From NCBI RefSeq assembly GCF_040529185.1, contig NZ_CP159510.1, forward strand, positions 682,001 through 746,000: a stretch of 64,000 bases of DNA, written 5' to 3'. Origin of the DNA: Sporolactobacillus sp. Y61. Lineage in GTDB: Bacteria; Bacillota; Bacilli; Bacillales; Sporolactobacillaceae. Position 1 is the stretch's first letter, and every line of letters starts with the position of its first letter. The notes under the pieces were generated by a model that ran no database searches, had not been told where the DNA came from, and saw only the letters and a program-made list of their open reading frames with translations. The position numbers were made by a program, and so were the translations under genes. Shown here piece after piece: positions 1 to 10,626 of this stretch.

Positions 1-994
<994 letters not shown>

Positions 995-1112
995 TTATTC
1001 AACCTCCAGTCGATTCTCGTGTCATGTCATGATTTCTGATGCGGATTAGAAAATGACTTCCCGCCGGATCCATTACCCGCAGATTCGTCCCGTCGCGTCA
1101 TATTCCCGATTC

Positions 1113-1145
1113 ATAAAGAAAACTGCCAGCGAACACCGGCAGTCT
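1113..1145 (-). terminator. Intrinsic terminator after the former dusB end
   Basis: On the minus strand a CTGCC/GGCAG stem with a loop of about 10 bases is followed by a T-rich run. It lies downstream of the original dusB stop (1184-1186) and would separate the yazB-dusB transcript from lysS. Confidence 0.65.
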
Positions 1146-1203
1146 GTTATCTATCCGAATTATAGAGAATTTAAGAAATACTGTCAACTTTGTCCGACAA
1201 GTG

Positions 1204-2825
1204 CCAGCTCTGAGGAGTAAATTTTTGTGAGGCCCTCCGTGTCATGCGAATAGTTGATCTGATTTTACATATATTTCCATTTCTGCTTTTCCGCTTTTTT
1301 TGAAAAAGAGACAAGCCAAATTTTGATGGCCTTTTTTAATTTTTTTTGACTGTAGCTTTGCCTTGCATTCCCCCTTTCTGATATACTGTTCTTACCCGGT
1401 GAACCGGACTTGCATCGGTTTCACCAGGCTAGCCATATCCTCCTCTGTTAATCTGCGTGTCCGAATCGCTTCTAACAGGGCTGAGGATATTTCTTTTGCC
1501 GTCTTTTTTTGCGTACGGAGCAGCTTTGACCCCTTTTCATATAACTGCATCAAAATATCCGCAATCTGTGTAAGAAGATAGTGATTCTTCATCGCCTGAT
1601 GATTCTGGCTGTTCACGTGTTGAATGGCGTACTGTACGTGCTTTTGTCGATTAAACCCCTGATTTTCAATCTTCCAGCGCCTTCGCCCAACCGCTACCAA
1701 CACCTCTGCCTTCTTCTCCGTGATAGGCAGATTGGTCAGAAACAGAAAGATGTGCGTTTTTTCTTTTTCCTGAACCGTAGCTTCCAGGGCATTTAGTTTT
1801 CTTTCCTGGTAGGCGATGTCATTCACCCAGTAGGTCGTTGCAGATTGTCCCCGATACTTCAGCGCTTTCAGCGCCTCGAATTCCTGCGCCACACTCGGAA
1901 TACTGCCTGCTTTGAAGCGAAACATGTATTTCCAGCGGTTAGCCTCACATCGCTGAAAGACGGATTCACACGCATATAGGCTATCCGCCAGGATACAGAT
2001 GGGCAGACGCTTGAAGGTCGCTTTCAATCGGGTGCTCAGGCGCTCGAAGGCGCGACGTTCACAGTCCTGTTTGGTCACGTCCTCGTGCTCGTTCTCTATA
2101 AATTCCGAGTCGATACTCAGCACCATGTCCCCAACGACCAGTTTGGCTTCCAGAACGTGATGCTGGTAATCCGTCCAGGTTTCTCCGGTCTTTTTGTGGG
2201 TATGTTCGCGTTTCAGGCAATGTGCACAATGCTTCTTGTTAAAGTGGAAAAGCCCGGTCCCATCAATGATAATCCCCCAATACTTCCCCTCGATCCGTTC
2301 GGCCTCAAAACACCGCTTTTTGAGGAGCTCCCGGATTAAACCGATGCGAATGTTTTCCAGCTCCTTCGGATCAAGCCGCGACAAGAAATCGTTGATCGTG
2401 TCATAGTGGGGCAGTTCATGAAGCTCTTGAGTAGCGAGCATCTTTTGCAGGTTATCGATACATTCTTCACGATTAAGTCCGTTGCTCAGGCTGCGCATGC
2501 TGGTGAACTGACAGACATTTTTCAGGATCATCATCCAGAGCATCAAGTCTGAATCATAGGTGACATAACTCTGATGTCTCGGATCTTTGACCTTTCTGAG
2601 CCTGTTGGTGAATCCTTTAAAGAAATGATGGCATATTTTCTGAAACTCGAGAAAATAATTGACGTTCTTCTCCTGCTCTCGTTTCTCTTTCCGTGTAATC
2701 ATAAGAACCTCCTAAAAAAATAGCACTATTATGGGATTTATTACTGTTAAATTATCTCATATATAGCATTATTTAGGGGGCTGTTGTTGATTTTATCGCG
2801 AAGAATTTTTACTCCTCAGAGCTGG
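1204..2825 (-). mobile_element. Complete IS element, 1622 bp, inserted in the dusB tail
   Basis: The ends are terminal inverted repeats that begin with the same 18 bases (CCAGCTCTGAGGAGTAAA) at 1204 and, inverted, at 2825; the match then becomes imperfect. The direct repeat ACAAGTG (7 bp) flanks the element at 1197-1203 and 2826-2832 and is the target-site duplication. One DDE transposase fills the inside. Intact ends, an open transposase and an exact duplication suggest recent insertion. The family looks IS4-like; a 7-8 bp duplication is what I recall for the ISPepr1 group, but that assignment is only a suggestion. Confidence 0.93.
1392..2702 (-). CDS. DDE transposase of the IS element (IS4 superfamily-like)
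   Basis: A 436-residue transposase that would cut and join the ends of the surrounding element. The likely catalytic triad is D147 (IIIDGTG), D240 (ILADSLYA) and E346 in RRRWKIENQGFN, which resembles the IS4-type motif around the glutamate. A Cys/His cluster (HCAHCLKREH, about 158-167) follows the first Asp. The ATG at 2702 has a good AGGAGG box 5 bases upstream. The frame is open over its full length, so the element could be active. The gene is on the same strand as the surrounding operon. Confidence 0.9.
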   Translation of the reverse strand: MITRKEKREQEKNVNYFLEFQKICHHFFKGFTNRLRKVKDPRHQSYVTYDSDLMLWMMILKNVCQFTSMRSLSNGLNREECIDNLQKMLATQELHELPHYDTINDFLSRLDPKELENIRIGLIRELLKKRCFEAERIEGKYWGIIIDGTGLFHFNKKHCAHCLKREHTHKKTGETWTDYQHHVLEAKLVVGDMVLSIDSEFIENEHEDVTKQDCERRAFERLSTRLKATFKRLPICILADSLYACESVFQRCEANRWKYMFRFKAGSIPSVAQEFEALKALKYRGQSATTYWVNDIAYQERKLNALEATVQEKEKTHIFLFLTNLPITEKKAEVLVAVGRRRWKIENQGFNRQKHVQYAIQHVNSQNHQAMKNHYLLTQIADILMQLYEKGSKLLRTQKKTAKEISSALLEAIRTRRLTEEDMASLVKPMQVRFTG

Positions 2826-3175
2826 ACAAGTGCAGATTCCCGGACGTATGTTTCCAGCAGTTCGCGGAATTCCCCGGCAGTATTGCAGACATTGATCTTT
2901 TTCCCGACTTCGTTACCGCTCCGTAATCCCTTAACATGCCAGGCCGCATGTTTACGCATTTCGAGAACAGCCGGATGCTCTCCCTCAGTTGGTGAACAAA
3001 GAGCCTGTTCATCGTCCTTTTATTATAATGGATCATGCCGTGGCCGGCTACCCTTTCTGCACAGACCAGGCCGATACCAAAACGCCCGGCAATCAGGCGG
3101 AAAAAGCGTTGCGTGCTCCTGCCATCGGAGAGAGAACTACCCTGTTTTTCAATTCAACTCGTCCAATTTAAACAT
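2816..3175 (-). pseudogene. dusB: Decayed tRNA-dihydrouridine synthase B remnant
   Basis: An intact DusB is a flavin enzyme of about 330 residues that makes dihydrouridine in tRNA. Here only two ends remain. The start at 3175 (good AGAGGTGG box) reads like DusB (MFK.., then VELKNRVVLSPMAGARNAF) only if one base is restored near codon 4 and another after ARNAF. The reading then continues RLIAGRFGIGLVCAE to about NRLFVHQ. The rest jumps, in another frame, to the C-terminal piece EHPAVLEMRKHAAWHVKG to RESALV. About 200 central residues, including the catalytic-cysteine region, are gone. The IS sits in the last codons and supplies the stop (2816-2818). The position beside lysS matches B. subtilis. 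Confidence 0.88.
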
Positions 3176-3186
3176 CCGTCCACCTC

Positions 3187-3393
3187 TTATAACTCTTTCA
3201 TTTCAGAAACCGTTACGCCAAGTTTATCACATATTCGCTGAATCAGTTCAGCCTCAGGCACTCTGTTTTCCCTTTCAATTTCTCCCAGCAGCGTCAGAGA
3301 AATACCAAGTTCTTTTGCCAGCGCTGTCTGAGTGTATCCCTTCAGTTTACGGAATGCCCGTATTCTCCTTCCCCATTGCCCGTCCTTAATCAT
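3187..3393 (-). CDS. yazB: Small Xre-family helix-turn-helix regulator, YazB-like
   Basis: A 68-residue protein that is almost only a helix-turn-helix domain of the Cro/CI type (RRIRAFRKLKGYTQTALAKELG, then SLTLLGEIERENRVPE). Targets are unknown. I start it at the ATG at 3393, which has an AAGGAG box; the upstream in-frame extension to 3474 lacks one and gives an atypical N-terminus. B. subtilis YazB has nearly the same length and also lies between the folate genes and dusB-lysS. Here the folate genes before it are absent and dusB after it is broken, so it is a leftover of that operon. Confidence 0.85.
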   Translation of the reverse strand: MIKDGQWGRRIRAFRKLKGYTQTALAKELGISLTLLGEIERENRVPEAELIQRICDKLGVTVSEMKEL

Positions 3394-3545
3394 CAAATCG
3401 AACTCCTTCTTATTTCTTCGTCCACAAATCCGGAGTGTAAACGCGCAACTTGCCATCCCGACAGAGCCTCTCATGCACGGCCCTGATCCGATAAAAACAG
3501 TATAGCACAGACTTCTCTCTCATACGTTATCCGGCACCGGACAGA

Positions 3546-3595
3546 GAAAACGGGGGAGACAGATGATCGTTTCTGTCCTCCCCCGTATTTTTTCG
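3546..3595 (-). terminator. Strong hairpin terminator after cysK
   Basis: Arms at 3550-3563 and 3572-3586 pair over about 14 bp and are very GC-rich. T-runs on both sides make it potentially bidirectional. It ends cysK and isolates yazB. Confidence 0.8.
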
Positions 3596-3614
3596 CTTTT
3601 TCAGCAAATGTCAG

Positions 3615-4535
3615 TTAATCCTCAGTCTGATAAAGCGGTGTACTCAGATATCTTTCTCCATTATCCGGTACGATAACTACAACTTTTTTACCCTTACCGA
3701 GTTTCTTTGCTACCTGAATGCCGGCATAGATTGCAGCGCCTCCTGAGATACCTGCCAGAACGCCTTCTTTTCTTCCGGCCTGACGGGCGTACTCGAACGC
3801 CTGTTCATTGGAGACATCAATGACTTCATCATAGACCTTCGTATCCAGAGTATCCGGAACAAATCCTGTACCAATACCCTGAATTTTATGCGGTCCGCCC
3901 TTGCCGCCATTCAAAATAGCCGAATCTTTCGGCTCAACAGCATAGACCTTAATGTCTTTAAACCGCTCTTTCAGCGCTTTACCTGCACCGCTTAATGTTC
4001 CTCCGGTACCTACACCGGCAACGAAAGCATCCAGTGAATCAAAGGCCTCAGCCAGCTCCTTGCCTGTTGTCCGGTAATGCACTTCAGGATTTGCCGGATT
4101 CTTGAATTGCTGCGGCAGAAAATAGCCTTTTTCCTGAGCCAGTTCCTGAGCCCTGGCAATAGATCCCTTGATCGCCTGGGCACCCGGTGTAAGGATCACT
4201 TCTGCTCCATAAGCCTTAAACAGCTTACGCCGTTCGATACTCATCGTCTCAGGCATCACGAGGATAGCCCGGTACCCTTTGACTGCAGCTACAAGTGCCA
4301 GACCAATTCCGGTATTCCCGCTTGTTGGTTCGATAATGGTATCATTCGGCTTCAGTTTGCCATCCCTTTCGGCAGCTTCAATCATCGACAGAGCAATACG
4401 ATCTTTCACACTGCTTCCGGGATTGAAGTATTCGAGTTTGGCATATAATTCAGCGTCATTTTCCCCGGTCAGGTGGTTTAAACGTACGACAGGCGTATTT
4501 CCAATCAGTTCTGTTACTGAGTTAGCTACAGTCAT
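3615..4535 (-). CDS. cysK: Cysteine synthase A (O-acetylserine sulfhydrylase)
   Basis: PLP enzyme that makes cysteine from O-acetylserine and sulfide. It has 306 residues, the usual length. The PLP lysine is K44 in [12 protein letters not shown], and the substrate loop TSGNTG and the phosphate-binding [10 protein letters not shown] glycine loop are present. I start at the ATG at 4535, preceded by a GGGAGAG box; the upstream extension is not family-like. A sigma-A promoter lies just upstream, so it is expressed on its own and ends at a strong terminator. It lies next to hslO, as in B. subtilis (yacD, normally between them, is absent). Confidence 0.96.
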   Translation of the reverse strand: MTVANSVTELIGNTPVVRLNHLTGENDAELYAKLEYFNPGSSVKDRIALSMIEAAERDGKLKPNDTIIEPTSGNTGIGLALVAAVKGYRAILVMPETMSIERRKLFKAYGAEVILTPGAQAIKGSIARAQELAQEKGYFLPQQFKNPANPEVHYRTTGKELAEAFDSLDAFVAGVGTGGTLSGAGKALKERFKDIKVYAVEPKDSAILNGGKGGPHKIQGIGTGFVPDTLDTKVYDEVIDVSNEQAFEYARQAGRKEGVLAGISGGAAIYAGIQVAKKLGKGKKVVVIVPDNGERYLSTPLYQTED

Positions 4536-4590
4536 CTTTATCTCTCTCCCTTGTCCTAAATTCGTAGTAATCATGTATGATTTATATACT

Positions 4591-4619
4591 ATATTATCAA
4601 CCCTGCACCGTGAGGTCAA
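4591..4619 (-). promoter_or_regulatory. Predicted sigma-A promoter of cysK
   Basis: On the minus strand TTGACC (4614-4619) and TAATAT (4591-4596) are separated by exactly 17 bases, about 55 bases upstream of the cysK start. No CymR-type operator was recognised with confidence. Confidence 0.6.
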
Positions 4620-4654
4620 CTAATTAGATATAAGTTGAATAAGAAATCATTTTT

Positions 4655-5536
4655 TCATCCCTGGCTGGGGTGAAGCATGGCTTTTAATTCTGCTTCGGTG
4701 TAGTGATAACTGTTCTGGCAGAACCGGCATGTCGCATCCGCCCCATGATCCTCTTCAATCATTTGCCTGATCTCCGCTTCACCCAGGTGGGCTATGGAGG
4801 TACCGAACTTTTCTTTAGAACAGTCACAATGGAATCTGACCGGCATCTTTTCAAGAATTTTGTAGTCTTTTTCAGGGAAAAGATCCTGCAGAAGATCTTC
4901 CGGCGTTCGGCCACTGTCAATCCGTTTCGATATGGGGGGAATTACCTTCAGCCGATCCTCAACCTGAGTGATCACATGATCCTCTGCCCCGGGGAGAACC
5001 TGGATCAGGAAGCCGCCGGATGCCCGGACGGTATGATCCGGATTGACAAGGACACCTGCTCCGACTGCGGAAGGTATCTGTTCTGAACGGGCGAAATAGT
5101 ATGTAAAATCCTCACTGATTTCACCGGACACCATCGGAACACGTCCTGTAAAATTATCTTTAAGACCCAGATCCCTGACGACGCTCAGAAATCCATTTTT
5201 ACCAACTGCCCGGGCCACATCCAGTTTGCCGTGCGGATTCAGTTCGAAGTGGACCCTGGGATTGGTCACATACCCCCGGACGTTACCGGCGGTGTCTGCA
5301 TCGGCGACAATGACACCGATCGGACCGCCCCCCTGAATAGTGACTGTCAGTTTTTCATCACCTTTCATCTGGGCCCCCATCATCAGGGTTGCCGTTATCG
5401 TTCTTCCGAGCGCTGCCGATGCGGTCGGCCATGTGCCGTGACGATGTTGCGCCTCCCGGACGGTATCTGTCGTCACTGTGGTCATGACCCGTAATGTACC
5501 CTTACAGGCCAGCGCTTTAATCAAATAATCGCTCAT
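4655..5536 (-). CDS. hslO: Hsp33 redox-regulated chaperone
   Basis: A 293-residue cytoplasmic holdase chaperone activated by oxidation and unfolding. The four zinc-binding cysteines of the redox switch are present: C237 and C239 (CDC) and C270 and C273 (CRFC). The N-terminal Hsp33 fold is complete. The ATG follows the coaX stop by one base and its ribosome site lies inside the coaX end, so the two are translationally coupled. No terminator separates it from coaX. Confidence 0.96.
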   Translation of the reverse strand: MSDYLIKALACKGTLRVMTTVTTDTVREAQHRHGTWPTASAALGRTITATLMMGAQMKGDEKLTVTIQGGGPIGVIVADADTAGNVRGYVTNPRVHFELNPHGKLDVARAVGKNGFLSVVRDLGLKDNFTGRVPMVSGEISEDFTYYFARSEQIPSAVGAGVLVNPDHTVRASGGFLIQVLPGAEDHVITQVEDRLKVIPPISKRIDSGRTPEDLLQDLFPEKDYKILEKMPVRFHCDCSKEKFGTSIAHLGEAEIRQMIEEDHGADATCRFCQNSYHYTEAELKAMLHPSQG

Positions 5537-5537
5537 C

Positions 5538-6320
5538 TTATGAACCCCTTTCCATCTGACGATTGCGCTGATAAATAAAATTAAGGCCCCTGAGAGTCAG
5601 CAGCTTGTCTACATGATCAATCACCTTCGTCTCACCGGAGATCAGGGTGCACAATCCACCTGTAGCAATAACGACAGGCTTCTTTTTCGCCTGCATTTTC
5701 ATCCGTGAAACAATACCTTCAACCTGCCCGACATAACCGAACAGGACGCCGGATTGCATCGCATGAACGGTATTTCGCCCGACAATATGCGGCGGCTTGG
5801 CAATTTCTATTCTTGGCAGTTTTGATGCCTTTTGATACAGAGCTTCTGTCGAAATATTAATCCCGGGTGCAATAGCACCACCGATATAATTGGCATGTTC
5901 ATCAATATAGGAGTAGGTGGTCGCTGTGCCAAAATCAATGACAATCATAGGGGCCTGATAATCATGAACAGCGGCAACTGCATTGACAATCAGATCGGCA
6001 CCAATCTCCCTTGGATTCTCATATTTCAGATTCAATCCTGTTTTTATCCCCGGCCCGACGATCAAAGGGGTGAGGTGAAAATACTTTTCACACAGGCGTT
6101 CCAGAGCAAACAACACCGATGGAACGACCGTTGATACGGCCACGCCGTCAAAATCCTGAAAAGAAAGTCCGCTGTATTGAAGCATATTGTTTATGAGCAT
6201 GGCAAACTCATCTTCCGTTTTCTCCGTATGTGTTGAAATTCTCCAGTGATTGATCAGTTCACCCTCATTAAAAGCGCCCATAACGATATTTGTATTACCC
6301 ACATCACATACAAAAAGCAT
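5538..6320 (-). CDS. coaX: Type III pantothenate kinase
   Basis: First step of coenzyme A synthesis: ATP-dependent phosphorylation of pantothenate. The ASKHA-type phosphate motif DVGNTN is at the N-terminus and a second motif, IDFGTATT, lies near residue 125. I prefer the ATG at 6320 ([11 protein letters not shown]), which fits family N-termini and has GGGGTGGAG just upstream; a GTG three codons earlier (6329) is also possible. Length is 260 residues. It follows ftsH after a terminator-like hairpin and is coupled to hslO. Confidence 0.95.
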   Translation of the reverse strand: MLFVCDVGNTNIVMGAFNEGELINHWRISTHTEKTEDEFAMLINNMLQYSGLSFQDFDGVAVSTVVPSVLFALERLCEKYFHLTPLIVGPGIKTGLNLKYENPREIGADLIVNAVAAVHDYQAPMIVIDFGTATTYSYIDEHANYIGGAIAPGINISTEALYQKASKLPRIEIAKPPHIVGRNTVHAMQSGVLFGYVGQVEGIVSRMKMQAKKKPVVIATGGLCTLISGETKVIDHVDKLLTLRGLNFIYQRNRQMERGS

Positions 6321-6356
6321 TTTCTCCACCCCGCATCCGTATCATTCTTCGCTTTC

Positions 6357-6396
6357 TAAAAAAAAGAAGGCACCTCCTGTTTGGAAATGCCCTCTT
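6357..6396 (-). terminator. Terminator between ftsH and coaX
   Basis: Arms 6365-6372 and 6388-6395 pair over 8 bp (one G-U) and are followed on the minus strand by seven T residues. It would end or attenuate ftsH transcription before coaX. Confidence 0.7.
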
Positions 6397-6420
6397 TATC
6401 TTATTTTCCATTATCCCCGA

Positions 6421-8436
6421 TCAAATCTTCTTATCATCCGGAGTATCCGGAGCGTCTGTCTTTTTCGGTTTGTTCTTGTCCGGCGTCTCCTGATCACGGG
6501 AATGAATATTCACTTTCATATCCCCATCCCCAGGGTCTGTGGATTCAGAGCTTTTATCGGGCTTTGTCTTTTCCTGGTCTTCATCCTGAGAAGCATAACG
6601 GTTCTTGCTCGGCTCGATGTATTTACCTGTTTCATACAGCGATTTAATCTGACCTTCATCCAGCGTCTCATATTTAAGCAGATTCTGGGCAATACTTTCG
6701 AGTTGATCACGATGCTCAGTAAGCAGCCGTTTGCAGCGCTCATGCTGTTCCTTGATGATTTGCTGCACTTCAGAGTCAATCTCAAAAGCAATGGTGTCGC
6801 TGTAATTCTGGTCGTTCTGCAGGTCACGTCCGAGGAAGATCTGACCGTTGTTATTATTTCCGAACTGCATCGGACCAAGTTTCTCACTCATGCCAAATTC
6901 GGTCACCATACGGCGGGCCAGATTGGACACACGCTGCAGGTCATTACTTGCCCCTGTCGATACTTCACCGAAAGTGACCTCTTCAGCCACACGGCCGCCG
7001 AGCAGACCGCATATTTTTTCCAGAAGTTCCGGTTTCGTGAGCATGCCCCGGTCTTCTTTCGGCAGGGATACGGTATATCCGCCTGCCTGACCACGCGGAA
7101 TAACCGTGACTTTATGCACTTCATCCGCGCCGTTCAGGGCAAGACCGATAATGGTATGGCCGGATTCATGATAGGCCACAATCCTCTGTTCCTTTTTGGA
7201 AATGACGCGGGATTTTTTAGCCACACCGGCGATGACGCGTTCAACCGCTTCATCGATATCTTCCATATTGATGACTTTCTTATTTGCCCTTGCGGCAACA
7301 AGGGCTGCCTCATTAAGCAGGTTTTCCAGATCGGCACCGGAAAATCCAGGGGTCATTCTGGCCACTGTTTTTAAATCAATATCTTTTGCCAGTGGTTTAT
7401 TCCGTGCATGTACATGCAGCACGGCTTCCCGGCCTCTTAAATCCGGACGCCCGACCGGTATCTGACGGTCGAAACGGCCCGGACGCAGAAGTGCAGGGTC
7501 AAGAATATCCGGACGGTTAGTTGCTGCAATAATAATAATGCCCTCATTAGCACCAAATCCATCCATTTCAACAAGCAGCTGGTTCAGTGTCTGTTCGCGT
7601 TCATCATGCCCGCCGCCAAGCCCGGCACCTCTTTGACGGCCCACGGCATCAATTTCATCGATGAAAATGATACAGGGCGAATTCTTCTTCGCCTGTTCAA
7701 AAAGGTCACGGACACGGGAAGCACCGACCCCGACGAACATTTCCACAAAATCCGAACCGCTGATTGAGAAGAACGGCACGCCGGATTCACCGGCAACGGC
7801 TCTTGCAAGTAATGTTTTACCAGTCCCCGGAGGTCCCTCAAGCAAGACCCCTTTGGGAATTCGTGCGCCCAGGGCAACAAATTTTCTCGGATCCTTCAGA
7901 AAATCAACGATCTCCACCAGTTCCTGTTTTTCTTCATCTGCACCCGCAACATCTTTAAAAGTGACTTTCTTCTTATCCTGTGAATAAAGTTTTGCTTTAC
8001 TTTTTCCAAAATTCATGACACGGCCGCCGCCGCCCTGCGCCTGATTCAGCATGAAAAAGATCAGGAAAAAGATAATGATCAGAGGAAGCAGCGAGGTGGC
8101 CAGAGTAATCCACCCGTTCGTCCGTTCCTCCGGTTTTACATCGAGATTGGTTTTCACCATATCAGTAATCTGGTTAACCGCTTTTTCGCTTGCCGGAATA
8201 TAAGCCTTAAAAGTTGTATTTTCATCATAACTTTTCAGGCGGCCGGTTACTGAATAAACACTGCCTTCAGGCTGCAGTGTTGCACGTTCCACATTGCCGT
8301 CCGCAAGATTCTGCTGGAGGGCGGTGAAAGTCATCGGCTTTACGCTTTTGTTGGACCCTGTCAGCCAGCTGACAATGCCAATGATCACGACGAAAATAAA
8401 TAAGTATATCAGGATATTCTTAAAAAGTCGATTCAT
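6421..8436 (-). CDS. ftsH: ATP-dependent membrane zinc protease FtsH
   Basis: AAA+ membrane protease for quality control, important for sporulation in Bacillus. It has 671 residues. Two membrane segments (about 6-24 and 111-131) flank an external part. The AAA module has Walker A GPPGTGKT at 201-208, Walker B IIFIDEID near 256-263 and the second region of homology [15 protein letters not shown]. The zinc motif HESGH is at 423-427. The last 60 residues are a charged, low-complexity tail (many D, K, P). The ATG at 8436 follows GGGAGGAGG. A separate promoter lies upstream. Confidence 0.97.
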   Translation of the reverse strand: MNRLFKNILIYLFIFVVIIGIVSWLTGSNKSVKPMTFTALQQNLADGNVERATLQPEGSVYSVTGRLKSYDENTTFKAYIPASEKAVNQITDMVKTNLDVKPEERTNGWITLATSLLPLIIIFFLIFFMLNQAQGGGGRVMNFGKSKAKLYSQDKKKVTFKDVAGADEEKQELVEIVDFLKDPRKFVALGARIPKGVLLEGPPGTGKTLLARAVAGESGVPFFSISGSDFVEMFVGVGASRVRDLFEQAKKNSPCIIFIDEIDAVGRQRGAGLGGGHDEREQTLNQLLVEMDGFGANEGIIIIAATNRPDILDPALLRPGRFDRQIPVGRPDLRGREAVLHVHARNKPLAKDIDLKTVARMTPGFSGADLENLLNEAALVAARANKKVINMEDIDEAVERVIAGVAKKSRVISKKEQRIVAYHESGHTIIGLALNGADEVHKVTVIPRGQAGGYTVSLPKEDRGMLTKPELLEKICGLLGGRVAEEVTFGEVSTGASNDLQRVSNLARRMVTEFGMSEKLGPMQFGNNNNGQIFLGRDLQNDQNYSDTIAFEIDSEVQQIIKEQHERCKRLLTEHRDQLESIAQNLLKYETLDEGQIKSLYETGKYIEPSKNRYASQDEDQEKTKPDKSSESTDPGDGDMKVNIHSRDQETPDKNKPKKTDAPDTPDDKKI

Positions 8437-8472
8437 GCCTTACCTCCTCCCGCTCTAACCAAACCATAGATA

Positions 8473-8502
8473 ATAGTACCACAGACCGATAATTTCCCTC
8501 AA
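8473..8502 (-). promoter_or_regulatory. Predicted sigma-A promoter of ftsH
   Basis: TTGAGG (8497-8502) and TACTAT (8473-8478) on the minus strand with an 18-base spacer, about 40 bases before the ftsH start. Confidence 0.5.
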
Positions 8503-8595
8503 CAAATTAAACTTTTTCGAAAATGTCCCGCGGCCCTCCCGAAATGAACCGGCAATCTGGAAGGGTCAGTCAACTTTCTCGTGGCGGAACATCTG

Positions 8596-9144
8596 TCACT
8601 CATTCACGGATTTATAAATTTCCGGTTTCAAAATACCAATAAAAGGAAGATTGCGGTACTTTTCCGCATAGTCGAGCCCGTAGCCGACCAAAAAGGCATC
8701 GGGGACGGTAAATCCGGATAAATCGGGCCTGATATTATTTTTTCTGCCTGATGGCTTGTCCAGGAGCGTCACTATTTTTATGCTTTTCGCCTTTCTTGTT
8801 TTAAACAGTTTCACCAGATAGCTCAGCGTCAGGCCGCTGTCTATTATATCCTCTACGATGAGAATGTCACGATTCTCCACCGATGTATCAAGGTCCTTAA
8901 GAATCTTGACTTCACCTGAAGAGACCGTGGAATTACCATAGCTGGATACATCCATAAAATCAATCTCAATCTGTATGGGCATGTGCTTCATCAGATCTGC
9001 CATAAAAGGAAGAGCACCTTTAAGTACACCGACGACAAGCGGAAAACGTCCCTCATATTCTTTTGAGAGCATCTCGCCGAACTCATGCACTTTTTTCTGG
9101 ATTTCCTCTTCTGTAATTAATATTTCCCTGACATCTTCCTTCAT
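8596..9144 (-). CDS. hpt: Hypoxanthine phosphoribosyltransferase
   Basis: Purine salvage enzyme that joins hypoxanthine (and often guanine) with PRPP. It has 182 residues, the family length. The PRPP-binding signature [14 protein letters not shown] is at 94-107. Its ATG overlaps the tilS stop by four bases (ATGA), so the pair is translationally coupled. The tilS-hpt-ftsH order is the conserved Bacillus order. Confidence 0.96.
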   Translation of the reverse strand: MKEDVREILITEEEIQKKVHEFGEMLSKEYEGRFPLVVGVLKGALPFMADLMKHMPIQIEIDFMDVSSYGNSTVSSGEVKILKDLDTSVENRDILIVEDIIDSGLTLSYLVKLFKTRKAKSIKIVTLLDKPSGRKNNIRPDLSGFTVPDAFLVGYGLDYAEKYRNLPFIGILKPEIYKSVNE

Positions 9145-10577
9145 CCATCTGTCCTCCCAAAATCTTCAGCCGGTACAAAAGTCAGCTTCAGATATCTTTT
9201 CCTGTTTCCGGGAGTTCCAGGCTCCAGATCCCTTGCCCGTTTCAGTAAGGGCATCCAGATTATGGAACCCTTCCCGTCAACGACCAGCGGCCAAATCGAA
9301 CGCTGCCTTCGATCAATCTTTTCATTAATAAAGATCCGCCGGACTTTCTGAGCATGCTCCATCCCATTGGGAATCATACGATCTCCCTGGCGCGGGGACC
9401 GGGCGGTCAGTGGAGCATCGCTCTCTGACCAGTTCAGAATCATATCTGCAGGTCCCGGCACACTTTTCCTGTACTGCTCCTGATTGAGAAATTGTGCACG
9501 GATCGTTCCCGCCGGAATTTCTGTTCGTCCGGGAATATTCAGAACAGTCTTATAACTATCCTCCTTGACAGGAGGGATAAGACCGACCAAACAGGTCGTG
9601 TAAGATTTTCTCGCAGTAAGCTGATGAGGAAAATAAGTGCTGCCCGAAGGCTGACTGGAACGCAGCAGCTGAAGTAAATGCTCAATATGTATAGATTGAT
9701 GCAATGGCTTACTATGCTGGTTCATGTAAAGGTAATTTAATATTAGATGAATTAGCCTCCTTTGTAAAGGAGATGGCAACGACAGTAAAACAGGAATGGA
9801 CAGTTTTATGGAGTCATCCGACTTCTGAAGAATGACTTGCTGAAGATGCGCTGCAGCCTGTTGGTTCAGATAGGTTTCATCCTCTGATATACATTCGCTC
9901 TCATATTGAAATTTCAGGTGTACCAGTGGATTTTCCCTTTTCAGAAAGGGAAGCACATGCTTCCTGAACCGGTTTCTTGTATGATGTTCCGACTCATTGG
10001 TCGTATCGTACCGCGGGTGAATGCCCTTTTCTCTGCAGTAAGCTTCCAGCCCTGCCTTCGTCTGCGTCAGAAAAGGACGGATAATTTCTGCTCCGGCAAA
10101 TGGCCGGCGGACGGGTATGCCGGCCCGTGCTCTTCCCGCACTCCCCCTGACGGCACGCATCAGCATGGTCTCCACCTGATCGTCTCCATGATGGGCAAGG
10201 ACAAGCGCGTCTGCGTGAAATTCGCGGATCACTTCAGCAAAGGCCCGGTATCTGAGTGTCCGTGCCGCGGCTTCCGTGCTTAATCTTTCCCTCAGGCTGT
10301 ATGAACGGACATCGACTGTTTTCCCACGGAAAATAATACCGTTTTCCCGGCAAAAAGCAGCCACATATTCAAGATCCGCCCGGCTCGCTGCACCTCTGAG
10401 ACCATGGTCGACAGAACAGACGGTCAGCCGGAGCGACCAGGCTTTTCTTCTGCTCAAAAGATAACAGAGCAAAGCCATGGAATCCGCACCGCCACTGACT
10501 CCGGCGACCAGACTTTCGCCGGGTGCGATCAGATGATGGGCACGTATAAATTGTGTCACACTTTCCTGTACATCCAT
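9141..10577 (-). CDS. tilS: tRNA(Ile)-lysidine synthase
   Basis: Converts the wobble C of tRNA-Ile2 to lysidine so it reads AUA; normally essential. The N-type ATP pyrophosphatase PP-loop SGGADS is at 28-33. The long C-terminal substrate-binding half matches the 478-residue length of Bacillus TilS. It lies between the kinase yabT and hpt and overlaps hpt by four bases. Confidence 0.95.
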   Translation of the reverse strand: MDVQESVTQFIRAHHLIAPGESLVAGVSGGADSMALLCYLLSRRKAWSLRLTVCSVDHGLRGAASRADLEYVAAFCRENGIIFRGKTVDVRSYSLRERLSTEAAARTLRYRAFAEVIREFHADALVLAHHGDDQVETMLMRAVRGSAGRARAGIPVRRPFAGAEIIRPFLTQTKAGLEAYCREKGIHPRYDTTNESEHHTRNRFRKHVLPFLKRENPLVHLKFQYESECISEDETYLNQQAAAHLQQVILQKSDDSIKLSIPVLLSLPSPLQRRLIHLILNYLYMNQHSKPLHQSIHIEHLLQLLRSSQPSGSTYFPHQLTARKSYTTCLVGLIPPVKEDSYKTVLNIPGRTEIPAGTIRAQFLNQEQYRKSVPGPADMILNWSESDAPLTARSPRQGDRMIPNGMEHAQKVRRIFINEKIDRRQRSIWPLVVDGKGSIIWMPLLKRARDLEPGTPGNRKRYLKLTFVPAEDFGRTDG

Positions 10578-10626
10578 GATGCCGTGTACTCCTCATTCCG
10601 CCGTTTTCTCATGTTTTGCTGATCAC

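Noticed and set aside
2809..3036. Minus-strand 75-codon frame
   Set aside because: It is a wrong-frame reading across the dusB remnant; the DusB frames explain the sequence better.
6250..7374. Long plus-strand frame of 374 codons
   Set aside because: It is antisense to ftsH and coaX, starts inside coaX, and is explained by codon bias of ftsH.
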